Shown piece by piece: positions 41,668 to 50,656 of a stretch of 64,000 bases of DNA. The stretch is from an uncultured Sutterella sp. (GTDB taxonomy: Bacteria; Pseudomonadota; Gammaproteobacteria; Burkholderiales; Burkholderiaceae_F): positions 51,731-115,730 of the forward strand of contig CAAGAT010000021.1 of assembly GCA_900767875.1 (NCBI GenBank), given 5' to 3'. A program made the position numbers and the translations under genes. The notes beneath the pieces are model-generated. The model saw nothing but the letters and a program-made list of their open reading frames with translations, made no database searches and had not been told where the DNA came from. Every line of letters starts with the position of its first letter. Position 1 is the first letter of the stretch.

Positions 41668-43542
41668 TTAATCGGCCTCCTTATCGGAGGCCTTTCTGTT
41701 TTCGGCCACCGCGCGGCGCAGGGCCGAGGCGAGGGCCTCGGCGCCGGCCGGCTTTTGCAAAATCACGGGCATGGCCTGCCCTTCGTTGTCCGGATTCAGA
41801 ACGAGAGCCCGGTAGGCGCGGCCGATCACGTCTTCGCTCACGGCCGTCAGCAGCACGCACGGGAAGTTTTTCTGCGCGCCGATGCGCACGGCAAAGATCG
41901 CCTCCAAGCCCGTCATCACCCCGTCGCCGAGGTTGTAGTCCGACAAAAGGGCCGCCAGATTGCCGTCCTGCGCTTCGGTGACCATGCGGCTGATGAAGGC
42001 CTGCGAGGGCTCGCGCGAGGCCACGACCGTGGCGCCCCAGCTGCGGATGATGGCGCTCACGGCATTGCGCACGATGTCGTTGTCTTCCAAAATGCCCACC
42101 ACCCCGCGCATGTCCAAGTCGGTGATCAGGGGCAGCCCGTCGCCGGCGTGGGTCGTGCCGCTTGCCTTGACGCTGGAAAACTCGAGCCTAAACACCGAGC
42201 CGCGGCCCAGCCGGCTGCCCACGGTGATGGGGATCCCGAGGCGCTTGGCCAGGCCGCTGACGATCGACAGACCCAGCCCGTAGCCCGTTTCGGAGTGTTT
42301 GCCGGCCTCGCCTCGGTAGAACGCCTCAAAGATGCGCTCGCGATCGGTGCGGCTGATGCCCGGCCCCTGGTCGTAGACGCCGATGGTGATGCGCCCGCCC
42401 TTCAAACGACGCGCAGCCAGCACGATGCGCGATCCCTTCTTGTCGCTGTAGCGGATGGCGTTGGTGATGAGGTTGGTGAGGATGCGCTTGACGAACATCG
42501 GGTCGGTGTGAATCGTCAGCGGCAGCGGCCGCGTCTGAAAGAGCACGCCCTTGGCGGCGGCCACGGGGGCAAATTCACTGGCCAGATCGTCAAAGAGGTC
42601 CGTGACGGCCACGTCTTCGGTTTTGACGTCGAGATGCCCGGTTTCGATGCGGCTCACTTCCAGCAGCTGCTCGACGAGCGTGGAGATGTTCTGCGCGGTG
42701 GCCGCCAGCTGCCCGATCACTTCCTTGGTCTCGGGCGTGGACTGCATCTGCAGAATCTGCAGGTAGATGCCCAGGGCCTGCAGGGGCTGGCGCAGATCGT
42801 GATTGGCGCCCGCAAAGAATTTGGCGCGGCGTTCGCTCGCGACCGTCACGGCCCGCCGCTCGCTCTCGGCCCGGGCCTTTTCACTTTTAAGACGCGCCAC
42901 CAGCCGGTCGTTTTGTGCCTCACGCGTCACGGCCATCACCACCACGTCGCTCAGACGCCGGCCGCTGTAAAGCACAAAGCACACGAGCACGATCACCATG
43001 AGCGTCAGAACCGTGCGGCCGATTTCAAAGGCGCTCGATAAGGCCAGCGTCATGGGCCCCAAGGAAAGGAGCATCACCGCAAAAAGGCTCGGATTCCAGC
43101 CCGAATAGGCCGGCCAAGAGGCAAAAACCACCGCGACCATCACGGCCACGAGCACCACGATGTCCATCGTGTCCTGCGTGATCAAAAAGGTCACCCCGGC
43201 AAAGCCCCAGACGACGCCCGTGGCGATCGACTGAATCATCCATTGGCGCAGCCACTCGCGGATGTTGGCCTCGCGCTTGGGGTCGGCCAAAAAGCGCCGG
43301 CGCAGCCGCAGCCAGGACCAAAGGGTCCCCCCCAAAACCACCAGCCAGCAGACCATGAGCACGTGATTGACCAGGGGCCAGAAGCGCGCCAGAAGCGCCA
43401 CCGCGCCGATGATCTGCCCGATCAGGGCCACGGGCAGCAGGCGCAGCGAGACATGAATCTGCTCGGAAAGAATGCGGGCGGTGGGCCGTTGCCCCGTTCC
43501 GCCCTCCGTCAGCAGCCGTTTGATTGATTGCAGCCAGTTCAC
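41668..43542 (-). CDS. Membrane hybrid histidine kinase with C-terminal receiver
   Basis: 624 residues. Five to six membrane helices occupy about 30-205 with no large periplasmic domain. A coiled coil is followed by the H-box FAGANHDLRQPLQALGIYLQ (His near 250), the N-box NLITNAIRYSD, GVYDQGPGIS and GYGLGLSIVSG. The C-terminal receiver (about 480-610) has GILEDNDIVRNAV, the phospho-Asp in ALLSDYNLGDG and the Lys in ILQKPAG. HDLRQPLQ marks a kinase subfamily often paired with NarL-type regulators, like the convergent gene here. The signal is unknown. Confidence 0.9.
   Translation of the reverse strand: MNWLQSIKRLLTEGGTGQRPTARILSEQIHVSLRLLPVALIGQIIGAVALLARFWPLVNHVLMVCWLVVLGGTLWSWLRLRRRFLADPKREANIREWLRQWMIQSIATGVVWGFAGVTFLITQDTMDIVVLVAVMVAVVFASWPAYSGWNPSLFAVMLLSLGPMTLALSSAFEIGRTVLTLMVIVLVCFVLYSGRRLSDVVVMAVTREAQNDRLVARLKSEKARAESERRAVTVASERRAKFFAGANHDLRQPLQALGIYLQILQMQSTPETKEVIGQLAATAQNISTLVEQLLEVSRIETGHLDVKTEDVAVTDLFDDLASEFAPVAAAKGVLFQTRPLPLTIHTDPMFVKRILTNLITNAIRYSDKKGSRIVLAARRLKGGRITIGVYDQGPGISRTDRERIFEAFYRGEAGKHSETGYGLGLSIVSGLAKRLGIPITVGSRLGRGSVFRLEFSSVKASGTTHAGDGLPLITDLDMRGVVGILEDNDIVRNAVSAIIRSWGATVVASREPSQAFISRMVTEAQDGNLAALLSDYNLGDGVMTGLEAIFAVRIGAQKNFPCVLLTAVSEDVIGRAYRALVLNPDNEGQAMPVILQKPAGAEALASALRRAVAENRKASDKEAD
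41674..41703 (+). terminator. Terminator of the NarL-type regulator, inside the kinase gene's 3' end
   Basis: GGCCTCC and GGAGGCC form a 7-bp stem with a 5-base loop followed by TTTCTGTTTTC on the plus strand. It lies within the last codons of the opposite-strand kinase gene. Confidence 0.6.
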
Positions 43543-43560
43543 GATTGGTTTTGTCCTTTC

Positions 43561-44550
43561 TCAAACCCACCACAGCGGCGCATTGGCCTGCTCGGCTCCG
43601 GGATGTTCGGTCGGTGAGGGGCACTCAAAGGCGCTGAGCGTCAGCATCCCCTCGCGCACGTCGGCTCGCGCCTCAACCCCAAAGGGCAGGCACATGGTGC
43701 CCGCGATGTGCCCGAAGGGCAGGCCCGAAACGACCGGCACGCCGCATTCGCTCAGGGCGTCCGAGAGGGTATAGCGCGCCGCGCCCTCGCCCGCGTTTTT
43801 GTCGGCCCCGGTAAAGTCGCCCGCCAACACGAGTCGCTGACGATCGAGGATCCCGGAAAGCTTGAGTTGCGAGATCATGCGCGAGAGGCGCCAGGCCGGT
43901 TCATTGATGTCCTCGAGGTACAGAATGCCGCCCTCGATCTTAGGGAAATACGGTGTGCCGATGAGGCTCGTCAACACCGAGAGGTTTCCGCCCCACAGCA
44001 CGCCCTCGACCCGCATCGAGGGGCCGGCGACTGGCAGTGTTTCCTCAAAGCGCACGCAGGCCATCGCGCGGGTGAAGTAGCTGGTGCACGCTTCGTTTTC
44101 GCGGGCAAAGGCGGCGGCCACGGGGCCCTGCCAGCTTTTCTTGCCGCAGCGCGCCAACAGGGCGAGATTGATGGCCGTCAGGTCCGACAGTCCCATGAAG
44201 ACGGCGTGCGAGTCCCCCACCCGCTCCCAGTCGATGAGATCGAGCGTGCGCGCGGCGCCGCTGCCGCCGCGAAGGGCCATCACCAGGTCGGCCGTGGGCG
44301 CGCACATGGCCTCTTCAAAGCCGCGGGCGCGCTCGATATCGGTGCCGGCAAAGCTTCTGTCAAGGCATCGCACGTTGGCCGCCTCCTTGACGCGCCATCC
44401 CAGGGCCGTGAGGTGGGAGACGGCTGCTTCGAGCCGCGCGTGGTTGATCTCGGGCTTGCCCGGCTCGGTGACGAGCGCGCGCGAGGGCGCGCAGATCCAA
44501 AGCTCGGGCGCAATTACCGTCTCGGGGGTGTCGTGAAGGGGTTCGGTCAT
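43561..44550 (-). CDS. ldcA: LD-carboxypeptidase (murein tetrapeptide carboxypeptidase)
   Basis: 329 residues. LD-carboxypeptidase (S66) features are LWICAPSRAL near the start, ADLVMALRGGSGAARTLDLI, the nucleophile Ser in FMGLSDLTAIN, Glu in GILYLEDINEPAWRLSRM and His in GLPFGHIAGT. It removes the terminal D-Ala from recycled murein tetrapeptides in the cytoplasm. It sits 9 bases after the tadA-like gene and 18 before the hybrid kinase. Confidence 0.88.
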   Translation of the reverse strand: MTEPLHDTPETVIAPELWICAPSRALVTEPGKPEINHARLEAAVSHLTALGWRVKEAANVRCLDRSFAGTDIERARGFEEAMCAPTADLVMALRGGSGAARTLDLIDWERVGDSHAVFMGLSDLTAINLALLARCGKKSWQGPVAAAFARENEACTSYFTRAMACVRFEETLPVAGPSMRVEGVLWGGNLSVLTSLIGTPYFPKIEGGILYLEDINEPAWRLSRMISQLKLSGILDRQRLVLAGDFTGADKNAGEGAARYTLSDALSECGVPVVSGLPFGHIAGTMCLPFGVEARADVREGMLTLSAFECPSPTEHPGAEQANAPLWWV

Positions 44551-44559
44551 GGAAAACTT

Positions 44560-45522
44560 TCAGTCTTGGGGTTGGCCGGCCGCGGCGGCCTTGCGCTTAC
44601 CCTTGAAAAAGTCCTTGAGCAGACGCTCGCATTCGGCGCGCCGTACGCCCGGCGTCATCGCGGGGCGGTGTTTGAGGTGCGCCTTGGCGGCCACGTCAAG
44701 CGCCCCGCGCATGCCGCCGCTTTCCGGGTCGTCCGCCCCCCAGACCACACGGGCGATGCGCGCCATGCTGCAGGCGGCCGCACACATCGGGCAGGGCTCG
44801 AGCGTGACGTAAAGCACGGCCCCGGTGAGGCGTTCGTTCCCCAAAAGAGCCGCCGCCTTGCGGATGACCAAAATTTCGGCGTGGGCGGTCGGGTCGTGCC
44901 GCATCACCACTTCGTTGCCGCAGGAAGCGACCACATTGCCGTCGAGGGCAATGACGGCCCCGACGGGCACTTCGTCGTTGTCGCGGGCGCTTTGGGCCAT
45001 GCGAAGCGCCTCGAGCATCAGGCGCCGGTCAAGCTCTTCGTCGATGGGCTCGGGCTTGACGGAATTGACCTCACGGTTTTTGGCCTGCAGCTGGGCGCGC
45101 ACACGATGGCGTCGGCGCACGCGCTCGCTCTCGAGCTGCTCCCAGAGGCGCTGCACCGCGGCCGTGTCGGGAAAGTCGCGGCTTTCGGGGGTGCAAAAGT
45201 GCACCCGTCCGTCTTGGACCACCACCAGGCCGCAGGCGCGCAGGTGCTCGAAGATTTCGTCCGCGTCCGTCACGAGCCAGGCGGCGTGCCGCGCATGAAA
45301 GTCCTCCAGGCGCCGGGTAAAGGCCGCTTCGGAAAGCTCGCGCTCGCGCCCGGCTTGCGAGACAAAAAAGAGCGCCGTGCGAAAGAACGTTTCCAGATCC
45401 ACGGGGTTGCGCGCCAGGCCCGACAGGGAAATGCCGTTGCGCATCGTCAGGCGGTTGTATTGCGCCGCATCGCGCACGGTCAGATACACCGCCTCGTCCC
45501 GGTTTTGTGCTTGCTCAGTCAC
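44560..45522 (-). CDS. tadA: tRNA adenosine(34) deaminase TadA with extra N-terminal domain
   Basis: 320 residues from a GTG preceded by AGGAG. Residues about 165-310 are a complete TadA: ALRMAQSARDNDEVPVGAV, zinc ligand and proton shuttle in TAHAEILVIRKAA, and zinc ligands in TLEPCPMCAAAC. TadA converts A34 to inosine in tRNA-Arg(ACG). The first 160 residues are not part of known TadA (E. coli 167 in total). They contain FFRTALFFVSQAGRERELSE and a winged-helix-looking end, DEIFEHLRACGLVVVQDGRV. No internal stop or frameshift separates the parts. Confidence 0.88.
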   Translation of the reverse strand: MTEQAQNRDEAVYLTVRDAAQYNRLTMRNGISLSGLARNPVDLETFFRTALFFVSQAGRERELSEAAFTRRLEDFHARHAAWLVTDADEIFEHLRACGLVVVQDGRVHFCTPESRDFPDTAAVQRLWEQLESERVRRRHRVRAQLQAKNREVNSVKPEPIDEELDRRLMLEALRMAQSARDNDEVPVGAVIALDGNVVASCGNEVVMRHDPTAHAEILVIRKAAALLGNERLTGAVLYVTLEPCPMCAAACSMARIARVVWGADDPESGGMRGALDVAAKAHLKHRPAMTPGVRRAECERLLKDFFKGKRKAAAAGQPQD

Positions 45523-45556
45523 GGCCTCTCCTCGTCAACGGCGCCCGCCCGGCCCC

Positions 45557-46729
45557 TTAGGAGGCCAGCAGCAGAATCTTTTCGACGTCGTGAGCCGTCA
45601 GAGGCTTGAAGTGCCCCAGAGGGACCTTGCCCGCGGCGGCCTGCGCGATGTCCTTGACGGGCACCGGCTTGTCGGTGAGATCCGACAGGCGCGTGGGCAG
45701 ATTCATGACCATCAGGAACGAGGTGAGCTTGGCCACCGCCAGTTTCACGGTCTCCTGCGGGTCGGCACCCTCTTCAACCTTGACGCCCAGGACATTGCGC
45801 GCAAAGCGCAGCACGCGGTCCGGATTGGCGCTCCAGACGTAACTGAGCCAGGCCCGCGTGATGACCGCGAGCCCCGCGCCGTGCGTGATGCTCGCGTCCC
45901 ACCCCGAAAGAGCGTGCTCGATGCCGTGGCAGGCCCAGTCTTCCTCATAGCCCAGCCCGAAGTACCCGTTGTGCGCAAAACTGCCCGCCAGGCCGATCTG
46001 AGCCCAGGCGTCGTAGTTCTGCGCATTTTGCATGAGCTTGGGCCCTTCGAGCATGATCACGCGCAGCGCCGCTTCGGCCTGCTGGCTCGTGTATTCGATG
46101 CCTTCGGTATTGGTGAAGTAGCGCTCCATGATGTGGCTCATCATGTCAAAGACCCCCGCGGAGATTTGTTTGGCCGGCAGCGTATAGAAGATCTCGGGGT
46201 TGATGGCCGAAACCTTCGGGCGCACGTATTCGTTGCCGCAGCCCGTCTTGACGTTGCCGTTGGTGATCACCATGCGGATGGACTGTTCGCTGCCCGCGGC
46301 CGGAATCGTGAGCACCGTGGCCACGGGCAGTGCCGCCTGCGGGACGGCCTTGCCGCAGAAAAAGTCCCAGACGTCGCCCGCGTAGACGGCGCCGGCGGCC
46401 GCGGCCTTGGCCGTGTCGATGACGCTGCCGCCGCCCACGGCCAGCACCGCGTCAATCTTTTCGGTCTTGATAAGCTCGATGAGCTCGCGCACGAGCTCAA
46501 TCGTCGGATTGGGCTGCACGCCGCCCTTGGCCAGGACCGTCATGCCCTCTTTTTCAAAACTTTCCGTCACGCGCGCGACCAGCCCCGAGCGCACCGCGCT
46601 GCCCGAGCCGTAGACGAGCAGCACGCGGCCGGTATCGCCCGCAAAGGGACGGAAAGCGGCGGCCACCTTGGTTTCGGCACCGCGGCCAAAGATCAGACGC
46701 GTCGGGTTGTAGTAGGAAAAATCAAGCAT
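45557..46729 (-). CDS. Iron-containing alcohol dehydrogenase (YqhD/butanol dehydrogenase type)
   Basis: 390 residues. Family marks: YYNPTRLIFGRGAE at the start, the NAD(P) site DAVLAVGGGSVIDTAKAAA, TIPAAGSEQS, and metal-binding His residues in FDMMSHIMERYF, ACHGIEHALSG and ITHGAGLAV. Related YqhD enzymes reduce aldehydes with NADPH. Its start overlaps the end of the MFS gene by 8 bp. Confidence 0.9.
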   Translation of the reverse strand: MLDFSYYNPTRLIFGRGAETKVAAAFRPFAGDTGRVLLVYGSGSAVRSGLVARVTESFEKEGMTVLAKGGVQPNPTIELVRELIELIKTEKIDAVLAVGGGSVIDTAKAAAAGAVYAGDVWDFFCGKAVPQAALPVATVLTIPAAGSEQSIRMVITNGNVKTGCGNEYVRPKVSAINPEIFYTLPAKQISAGVFDMMSHIMERYFTNTEGIEYTSQQAEAALRVIMLEGPKLMQNAQNYDAWAQIGLAGSFAHNGYFGLGYEEDWACHGIEHALSGWDASITHGAGLAVITRAWLSYVWSANPDRVLRFARNVLGVKVEEGADPQETVKLAVAKLTSFLMVMNLPTRLSDLTDKPVPVKDIAQAAAGKVPLGHFKPLTAHDVEKILLLAS

Positions 46730-48050
46730 CGTTCTTGTCCGTTAGGTTGTTTTGTGCGTGCGCCAGTTGCCGCGCACGCTCCACTTTGAGGAGAAAGAGA
46801 GTCAGAAGCCCGGCCACAAAGAATACGCCCGTGACGACGATCGCCAGACGCTGATTGTTGCCGGTCATCCAGGTGACCGACCCGTAGGTGATCGGGCCGA
46901 TGACGGCCGACAGCCACAGGGCCATGTTCCAAATGCCGTAAAAGCGCGCCAGTTTCTTTTCGGGCGCCATGACGGCCACCAGGGCGCGGCCGGCCGACTG
47001 GCTCGAGCCCATGGCAAGACCGGTGAGGTTGGCCGCAATCCAAAAAACTGTCCGGGTCTGCGCAAAGGCGGCCACGGCCACCATCGCGATCCACAGAAGC
47101 AATGTGAGCGCCAGCGAGGCCTTGTGCCCGAGCGCATCCTGCACGTACCCAAAGCCAAAGGCGCCCAGGGCGGCGGTGATGTTGACCAAGAGCACCATGA
47201 TGAGCGTGTCGGTGAGCGTAAAGCCCATCACCGAAGAGGCGTACACGGCCGCCAGCGTGATGACCGTGGCCACACCGCTCTGGTAGAAAAACCCGCAGAT
47301 CACGAGGTACCGAAAGTCCCGGAACGCCATCAGCGTTTCAAAGGTCTTGCCGCGGTCGGGGTCGGCCTTGCTGTGGGCCTTGAGCTGGTCCCAACCGTGT
47401 ACCTGCGGCACGGCGCGCTCTTTGAGCCAGACGAAAACCGGCAGGCTCACAAGCAAAAACACGGCGGCCGTGATGAGGTTGGAGGCGGCCACGAGGCCAT
47501 CCATGGACACCCCGCGCGCCTGGCCCGTGAGGACCACCGCCAGACACAGCGCCAGGGTCACGAGGCCCCCCACGTATCCCAGCGACCACCCCCAGCCCGA
47601 GACCTTGCCCACGGCTTCGGGGCGGGCGATTTCCGGCAGGAACGCCGAGTTGAGCGACTCGCCCACGTTAAAGCCGATGTAGCTCACAATGAGCATGGAG
47701 ACCGACAGCACGTAGCTGCCCGGGCCCGACAGAGCCAACAGGGCCGTGGCAACGACACACAGAAGCGTGGCGGCCGCCAGCCACTGCTTTTTGGTGGCCG
47801 TCAGGTCCGCGGCCCGCGCCACGGCGGGCATGAGCAGCATCGAGACGGCGTTGGCCGCGCCCACGGCGCAGCTCCAGACAAAAGTGGCCCAGGAGGCGTT
47901 GCCGCAGACCGTGCTCACAAAGTAGGCGTTGAAGACGGCCGTCAGCACCACGGTGCTGTAGCCCGAATTGGCCGCGTCAAAAAGCGCCCAGGCAAAGGCT
48001 TCCCGGGGAGCGACACCGTCTTTGAGAGCACTGCGTTCGAAGAGAGCCAT
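46722..48050 (-). CDS. MFS transporter, UMF1/Atg22-like
   Basis: 442 residues with about twelve helices. The start AFAWALFDAANSGYSTVVLTAVF and YIGFNVGESLNSAFLPEIA match the UMF1 family related to yeast Atg22, a vacuolar amino-acid exporter. The bacterial substrates are not known. It overlaps the alcohol dehydrogenase start and lies 15 bases after an unknown gene. Confidence 0.82.
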   Translation of the reverse strand: MALFERSALKDGVAPREAFAWALFDAANSGYSTVVLTAVFNAYFVSTVCGNASWATFVWSCAVGAANAVSMLLMPAVARAADLTATKKQWLAAATLLCVVATALLALSGPGSYVLSVSMLIVSYIGFNVGESLNSAFLPEIARPEAVGKVSGWGWSLGYVGGLVTLALCLAVVLTGQARGVSMDGLVAASNLITAAVFLLVSLPVFVWLKERAVPQVHGWDQLKAHSKADPDRGKTFETLMAFRDFRYLVICGFFYQSGVATVITLAAVYASSVMGFTLTDTLIMVLLVNITAALGAFGFGYVQDALGHKASLALTLLLWIAMVAVAAFAQTRTVFWIAANLTGLAMGSSQSAGRALVAVMAPEKKLARFYGIWNMALWLSAVIGPITYGSVTWMTGNNQRLAIVVTGVFFVAGLLTLFLLKVERARQLAHAQNNLTDKNDA

Positions 48051-48065
48051 GATTGCCGCGCGCCG

Positions 48066-48587
48066 TCAGTCCGAAAAGGGGCAGCCCGTCAAGAGGCACG
48101 ACCAGTAGTTGACGAACGAAATCACCGCGTCGCTCTGTTCGAGCTCGGCGAGGTTCAGATTGGCGCCCGCGCCGAGGTTTTCGAGCATCATGTAGGCGTT
48201 GTTCAGAAAAAGGCGCGCGCCCACTTCGATCATCGTGTAGTCGTCCGACGGCAACTGCCCCCCGAGAGCCGCGCGCACCTTCTCGCCCATGCCCTCGCGC
48301 AGGTACTGCGCCAGGCCCGTCGGGTTCCAGCCTTCGGCGGTGGCAAAGTGCGGGTTGCGGCCCGCAAATGTGTCGGTGAGCCACTCGACGAGCTTGAGGT
48401 CGGCCGCGACCAGATCCTCGTGCGTGAGTTTTCCGTCCGCGGCTTCCTGCGCGCGCCGGGCCGTGTTCTTGACGGCCTGCAGCAAAATGCGCTCGATCAC
48501 GTCGATTGAGGCCAGGCTCGGCAGTCCTTCGGCCTTGGAGGAAAAATCGTGGCAGCTGCCGCAGCGGCCGGTCCCGCACTGACTCAT
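48066..48587 (-). CDS. Hypothetical protein with N-terminal Cys cluster
   Basis: 173 residues. It opens MSQCGTGRCGSCHDFSSK, a CX4CX2C cluster that looks able to bind a metal or iron-sulfur centre, with two further Cys near the end (WSCLLTGCPFSD). The middle is helical and polar. The start overlaps the previous stop as ATGA, so it is co-translated with the unknown gene upstream. I do not recognise either. Confidence 0.7.
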   Translation of the reverse strand: MSQCGTGRCGSCHDFSSKAEGLPSLASIDVIERILLQAVKNTARRAQEAADGKLTHEDLVAADLKLVEWLTDTFAGRNPHFATAEGWNPTGLAQYLREGMGEKVRAALGGQLPSDDYTMIEVGARLFLNNAYMMLENLGAGANLNLAELEQSDAVISFVNYWSCLLTGCPFSD

Positions 48588-49180
48588 CGGTGTGTCTCCT
48601 GGGTGTTGTCGTCGTTGTTGTTTGTATTGTCGTCTTCTTGGGCAAAGTCGGGCAGCGGCGTCTCATCGCCGCTCAAAATGAGCGACCAGTGCGCGCACAG
48701 CGCCAGAATGCGGCTGCCGATGGCCCTCGCCCTCTCGGCACTGGTTTCTTCCTGCAGCTGCTCAACGAAGAGCCGGTGCAGCTCGACGGCCATTTTGCTC
48801 ACCGCCAGGGCCACGAGGTAATCGTCGTCGTCAAAGGCAAAGCACTTCTTTTCTTCGTCGGTGAGCTCATCGGTCAGATTGCTTCTGAGCCATCCGTTGA
48901 AGCGCTCGCCGCTCCAGCCCTCGTCTTTGCCGTAGCCCTGCAGGATGTCCGGATAGCGCCCCTGAAAGAGACCCGTGACTTCTCTGAGGAAGGCCGCCAG
49001 ATTGGGGTTGGGCCTGTCGGCTTCAAACCCGGCCATCTGATGCTCGGCGTAGGACTGCGTCAGCAGGTTCAAGAGCAAAAAGACGCTGACGCGGTCGCGT
49101 CGAAAGCCTTCGCCCTCGGTGAGTTCAAAGCCCAGATGTTCGGCCGCCTGCGCGCGGCCCGTGTCGTTTTCCTCGGTCAT
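48584..49180 (-). CDS. Hypothetical protein, 198 aa, with Asn/Asp-rich tail
   Basis: The protein is soluble and mostly helical, with a molecular-chaperone-like hydrophobic segment (VSVFLLLNLLTQSYAEHQM) and IGSRILALCAHWSLILSG, ending in a low-complexity DDNTNNNDDNTQE tail. In size and helical character it resembles all-helical TorD/DmsD-type chaperones, but no diagnostic motif is clear. It is translationally coupled to the following Cys-cluster gene. Confidence 0.65.
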   Translation of the reverse strand: MTEENDTGRAQAAEHLGFELTEGEGFRRDRVSVFLLLNLLTQSYAEHQMAGFEADRPNPNLAAFLREVTGLFQGRYPDILQGYGKDEGWSGERFNGWLRSNLTDELTDEEKKCFAFDDDDYLVALAVSKMAVELHRLFVEQLQEETSAERARAIGSRILALCAHWSLILSGDETPLPDFAQEDDNTNNNDDNTQETHR

Positions 49181-49213
49181 GATGCGCCGTCTCTTGCGTG
49201 CTTTTACCGTCGG

Positions 49214-50173
49214 CTAGGGCTTGGGCAGCGGCGCGGCGGCGGGCCTCACCCCTGCCGTGTTGGCGCTTTTGACCATGCTCATGGCCGAGGTGACGAGAGT
49301 GGCCATGTCGCCCAAGTTGGCGGGCACCACGAGGGTGTTGCCCTGCTTGGCAAGGTTGGCAAACGCTTCGACGTACTTTTCGGCCACCTGCAGGTTGACG
49401 GCGTTCATGCCGCCGGGCTCATTGGTGGCCTGCGCGACCATGCGCAGCGCCTCGGCCGTGGCCTGAGCGATCGCAAGCGTGGCGGCCGCCTGGCCCTGGG
49501 CCTTGTTGATTTCGGCCTGCTTTTCGCCTTCGGACTGCGCAATCGCCGCTTCCTTGGCGCCGGTCGCGAGGTTAATCTGCTCGAGCTTGCGGCCCTCGGA
49601 GGCGGCCACGACGGCGCGCTTTTCGCGCTCGGCCGTGATTTGCTGCTGCATGGCCTGCAAAATCACCGCGGGCGGGGTCAGGTCCTTGATTTCATAGCGC
49701 AGCACCTTCACGCCCCAATTGAGGGCCGCCTCGTCGATGGCCGAGACCACGGACTTGTTGATGAGGTCGCGCTCTTCAAAGGTCTTGTCGAGCTCCATGC
49801 GGCCGACGACGCTTCGAAGCGTTGTTTGCGCCAGCTGCGTGATGGCGATGATGTAGTTGCTCGTGCCGTAACTGGCGCGCTGCGGGTCGGTCACCTGGAA
49901 AAAGAGCACGCCGTCGACGGTCAGCTGCGTGTTGTCCTTTGTGATGCAAACCTGGCTCGGGGTATCGAGCGGCACTTCCTTGAGGCTGTGCTTATACGCG
50001 ACGCGGTCGATGAAGGGAATGATGATGTTAAGGCCGGGCGTTAAAACCGCATGAAACTTTCCGAGTCGCTCCACCACCCAGGCGCTTTGCTGCGGCACCA
50101 CCTTGATGCACTGCGTCACGAAGACGACGGCAAGCACCACCAAAAAGATCGAGAAAATCAGAAATCCGGACAT
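49214..50173 (-). CDS. SPFH/Band-7 membrane protein (QmcA/stomatin type)
   Basis: 319 residues. One N-terminal membrane helix (about 4-20), then the Band-7 domain with VVPQQSAWVVERLGKFH, PGLNIIIPFIDRVAY and LRSVVGRMELDKTFEERD. A long Ala/Glu/Gln coiled coil follows (about 190-260), and the tail is Ala/Pro-rich. Such proteins form large membrane rings and often pair with NfeD proteins and FtsH. Here the NfeD gene is immediately upstream (33-base gap), the standard pairing. Confidence 0.92.
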   Translation of the reverse strand: MSGFLIFSIFLVVLAVVFVTQCIKVVPQQSAWVVERLGKFHAVLTPGLNIIIPFIDRVAYKHSLKEVPLDTPSQVCITKDNTQLTVDGVLFFQVTDPQRASYGTSNYIIAITQLAQTTLRSVVGRMELDKTFEERDLINKSVVSAIDEAALNWGVKVLRYEIKDLTPPAVILQAMQQQITAEREKRAVVAASEGRKLEQINLATGAKEAAIAQSEGEKQAEINKAQGQAAATLAIAQATAEALRMVAQATNEPGGMNAVNLQVAEKYVEAFANLAKQGNTLVVPANLGDMATLVTSAMSMVKSANTAGVRPAAAPLPKP

Positions 50174-50206
50174 AGCTTCAAGGCCCTTTGCGGTTGGAGG
50201 GAAAAA

Positions 50207-50629
50207 TCAGGAAATTGGGGCGATCACAAGGCGCGCGCCGTTGACTTCAACGATGCGCCAAAGGCCCGGTGTCAACGCGGCGCCGGGGATCGCTTGAGCC
50301 GTCCAAGAGGCGCCGCGGTACATCACCTGCGCGGTGCCCTCGGCGCTCCACTTGGTCACGGTCACCGTTTGGCCCACGTCGGGGTGCTGCACCTGTTCGC
50401 TGATGCTCTCGTCCTTGACGCGCACCTTGCGCACGATCAGGCCCCCGACGATGGCGGCCACGGCAAAAAGCGTGAGCTGCCAGCCCAGCGTCAGATCGGC
50501 CCAGGCGCCCACGGCGGCCGCGCCGCAGGCCAGACCCATCACGATGAGGTAAAAGGTGCCCAAAAACACGTCGGCGGCCGCCAGCACAATGCCGGCGGCA
50601 ATCCACCAAACAACCGGGGAAATGTCCAT
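50207..50629 (-). CDS. NfeD-like membrane protein
   Basis: 140 residues. Two or three membrane helices (about 8-65), then the soluble OB-fold NfeD domain with HPDVGQTVTVTKWSAEG, AQVMYRGASWTAQA and GLWRIVEVNGARLVI. It is the expected partner of the adjacent SPFH protein and may anchor or regulate it. It lies 27 bases after the antiporter stop. Confidence 0.88.
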   Translation of the reverse strand: MDISPVVWWIAAGIVLAAADVFLGTFYLIVMGLACGAAAVGAWADLTLGWQLTLFAVAAIVGGLIVRKVRVKDESISEQVQHPDVGQTVTVTKWSAEGTAQVMYRGASWTAQAIPGAALTPGLWRIVEVNGARLVIAPIS

Positions 50630-50656
50630 CCCTTAACCTCCCTAAAGACCCATGGG

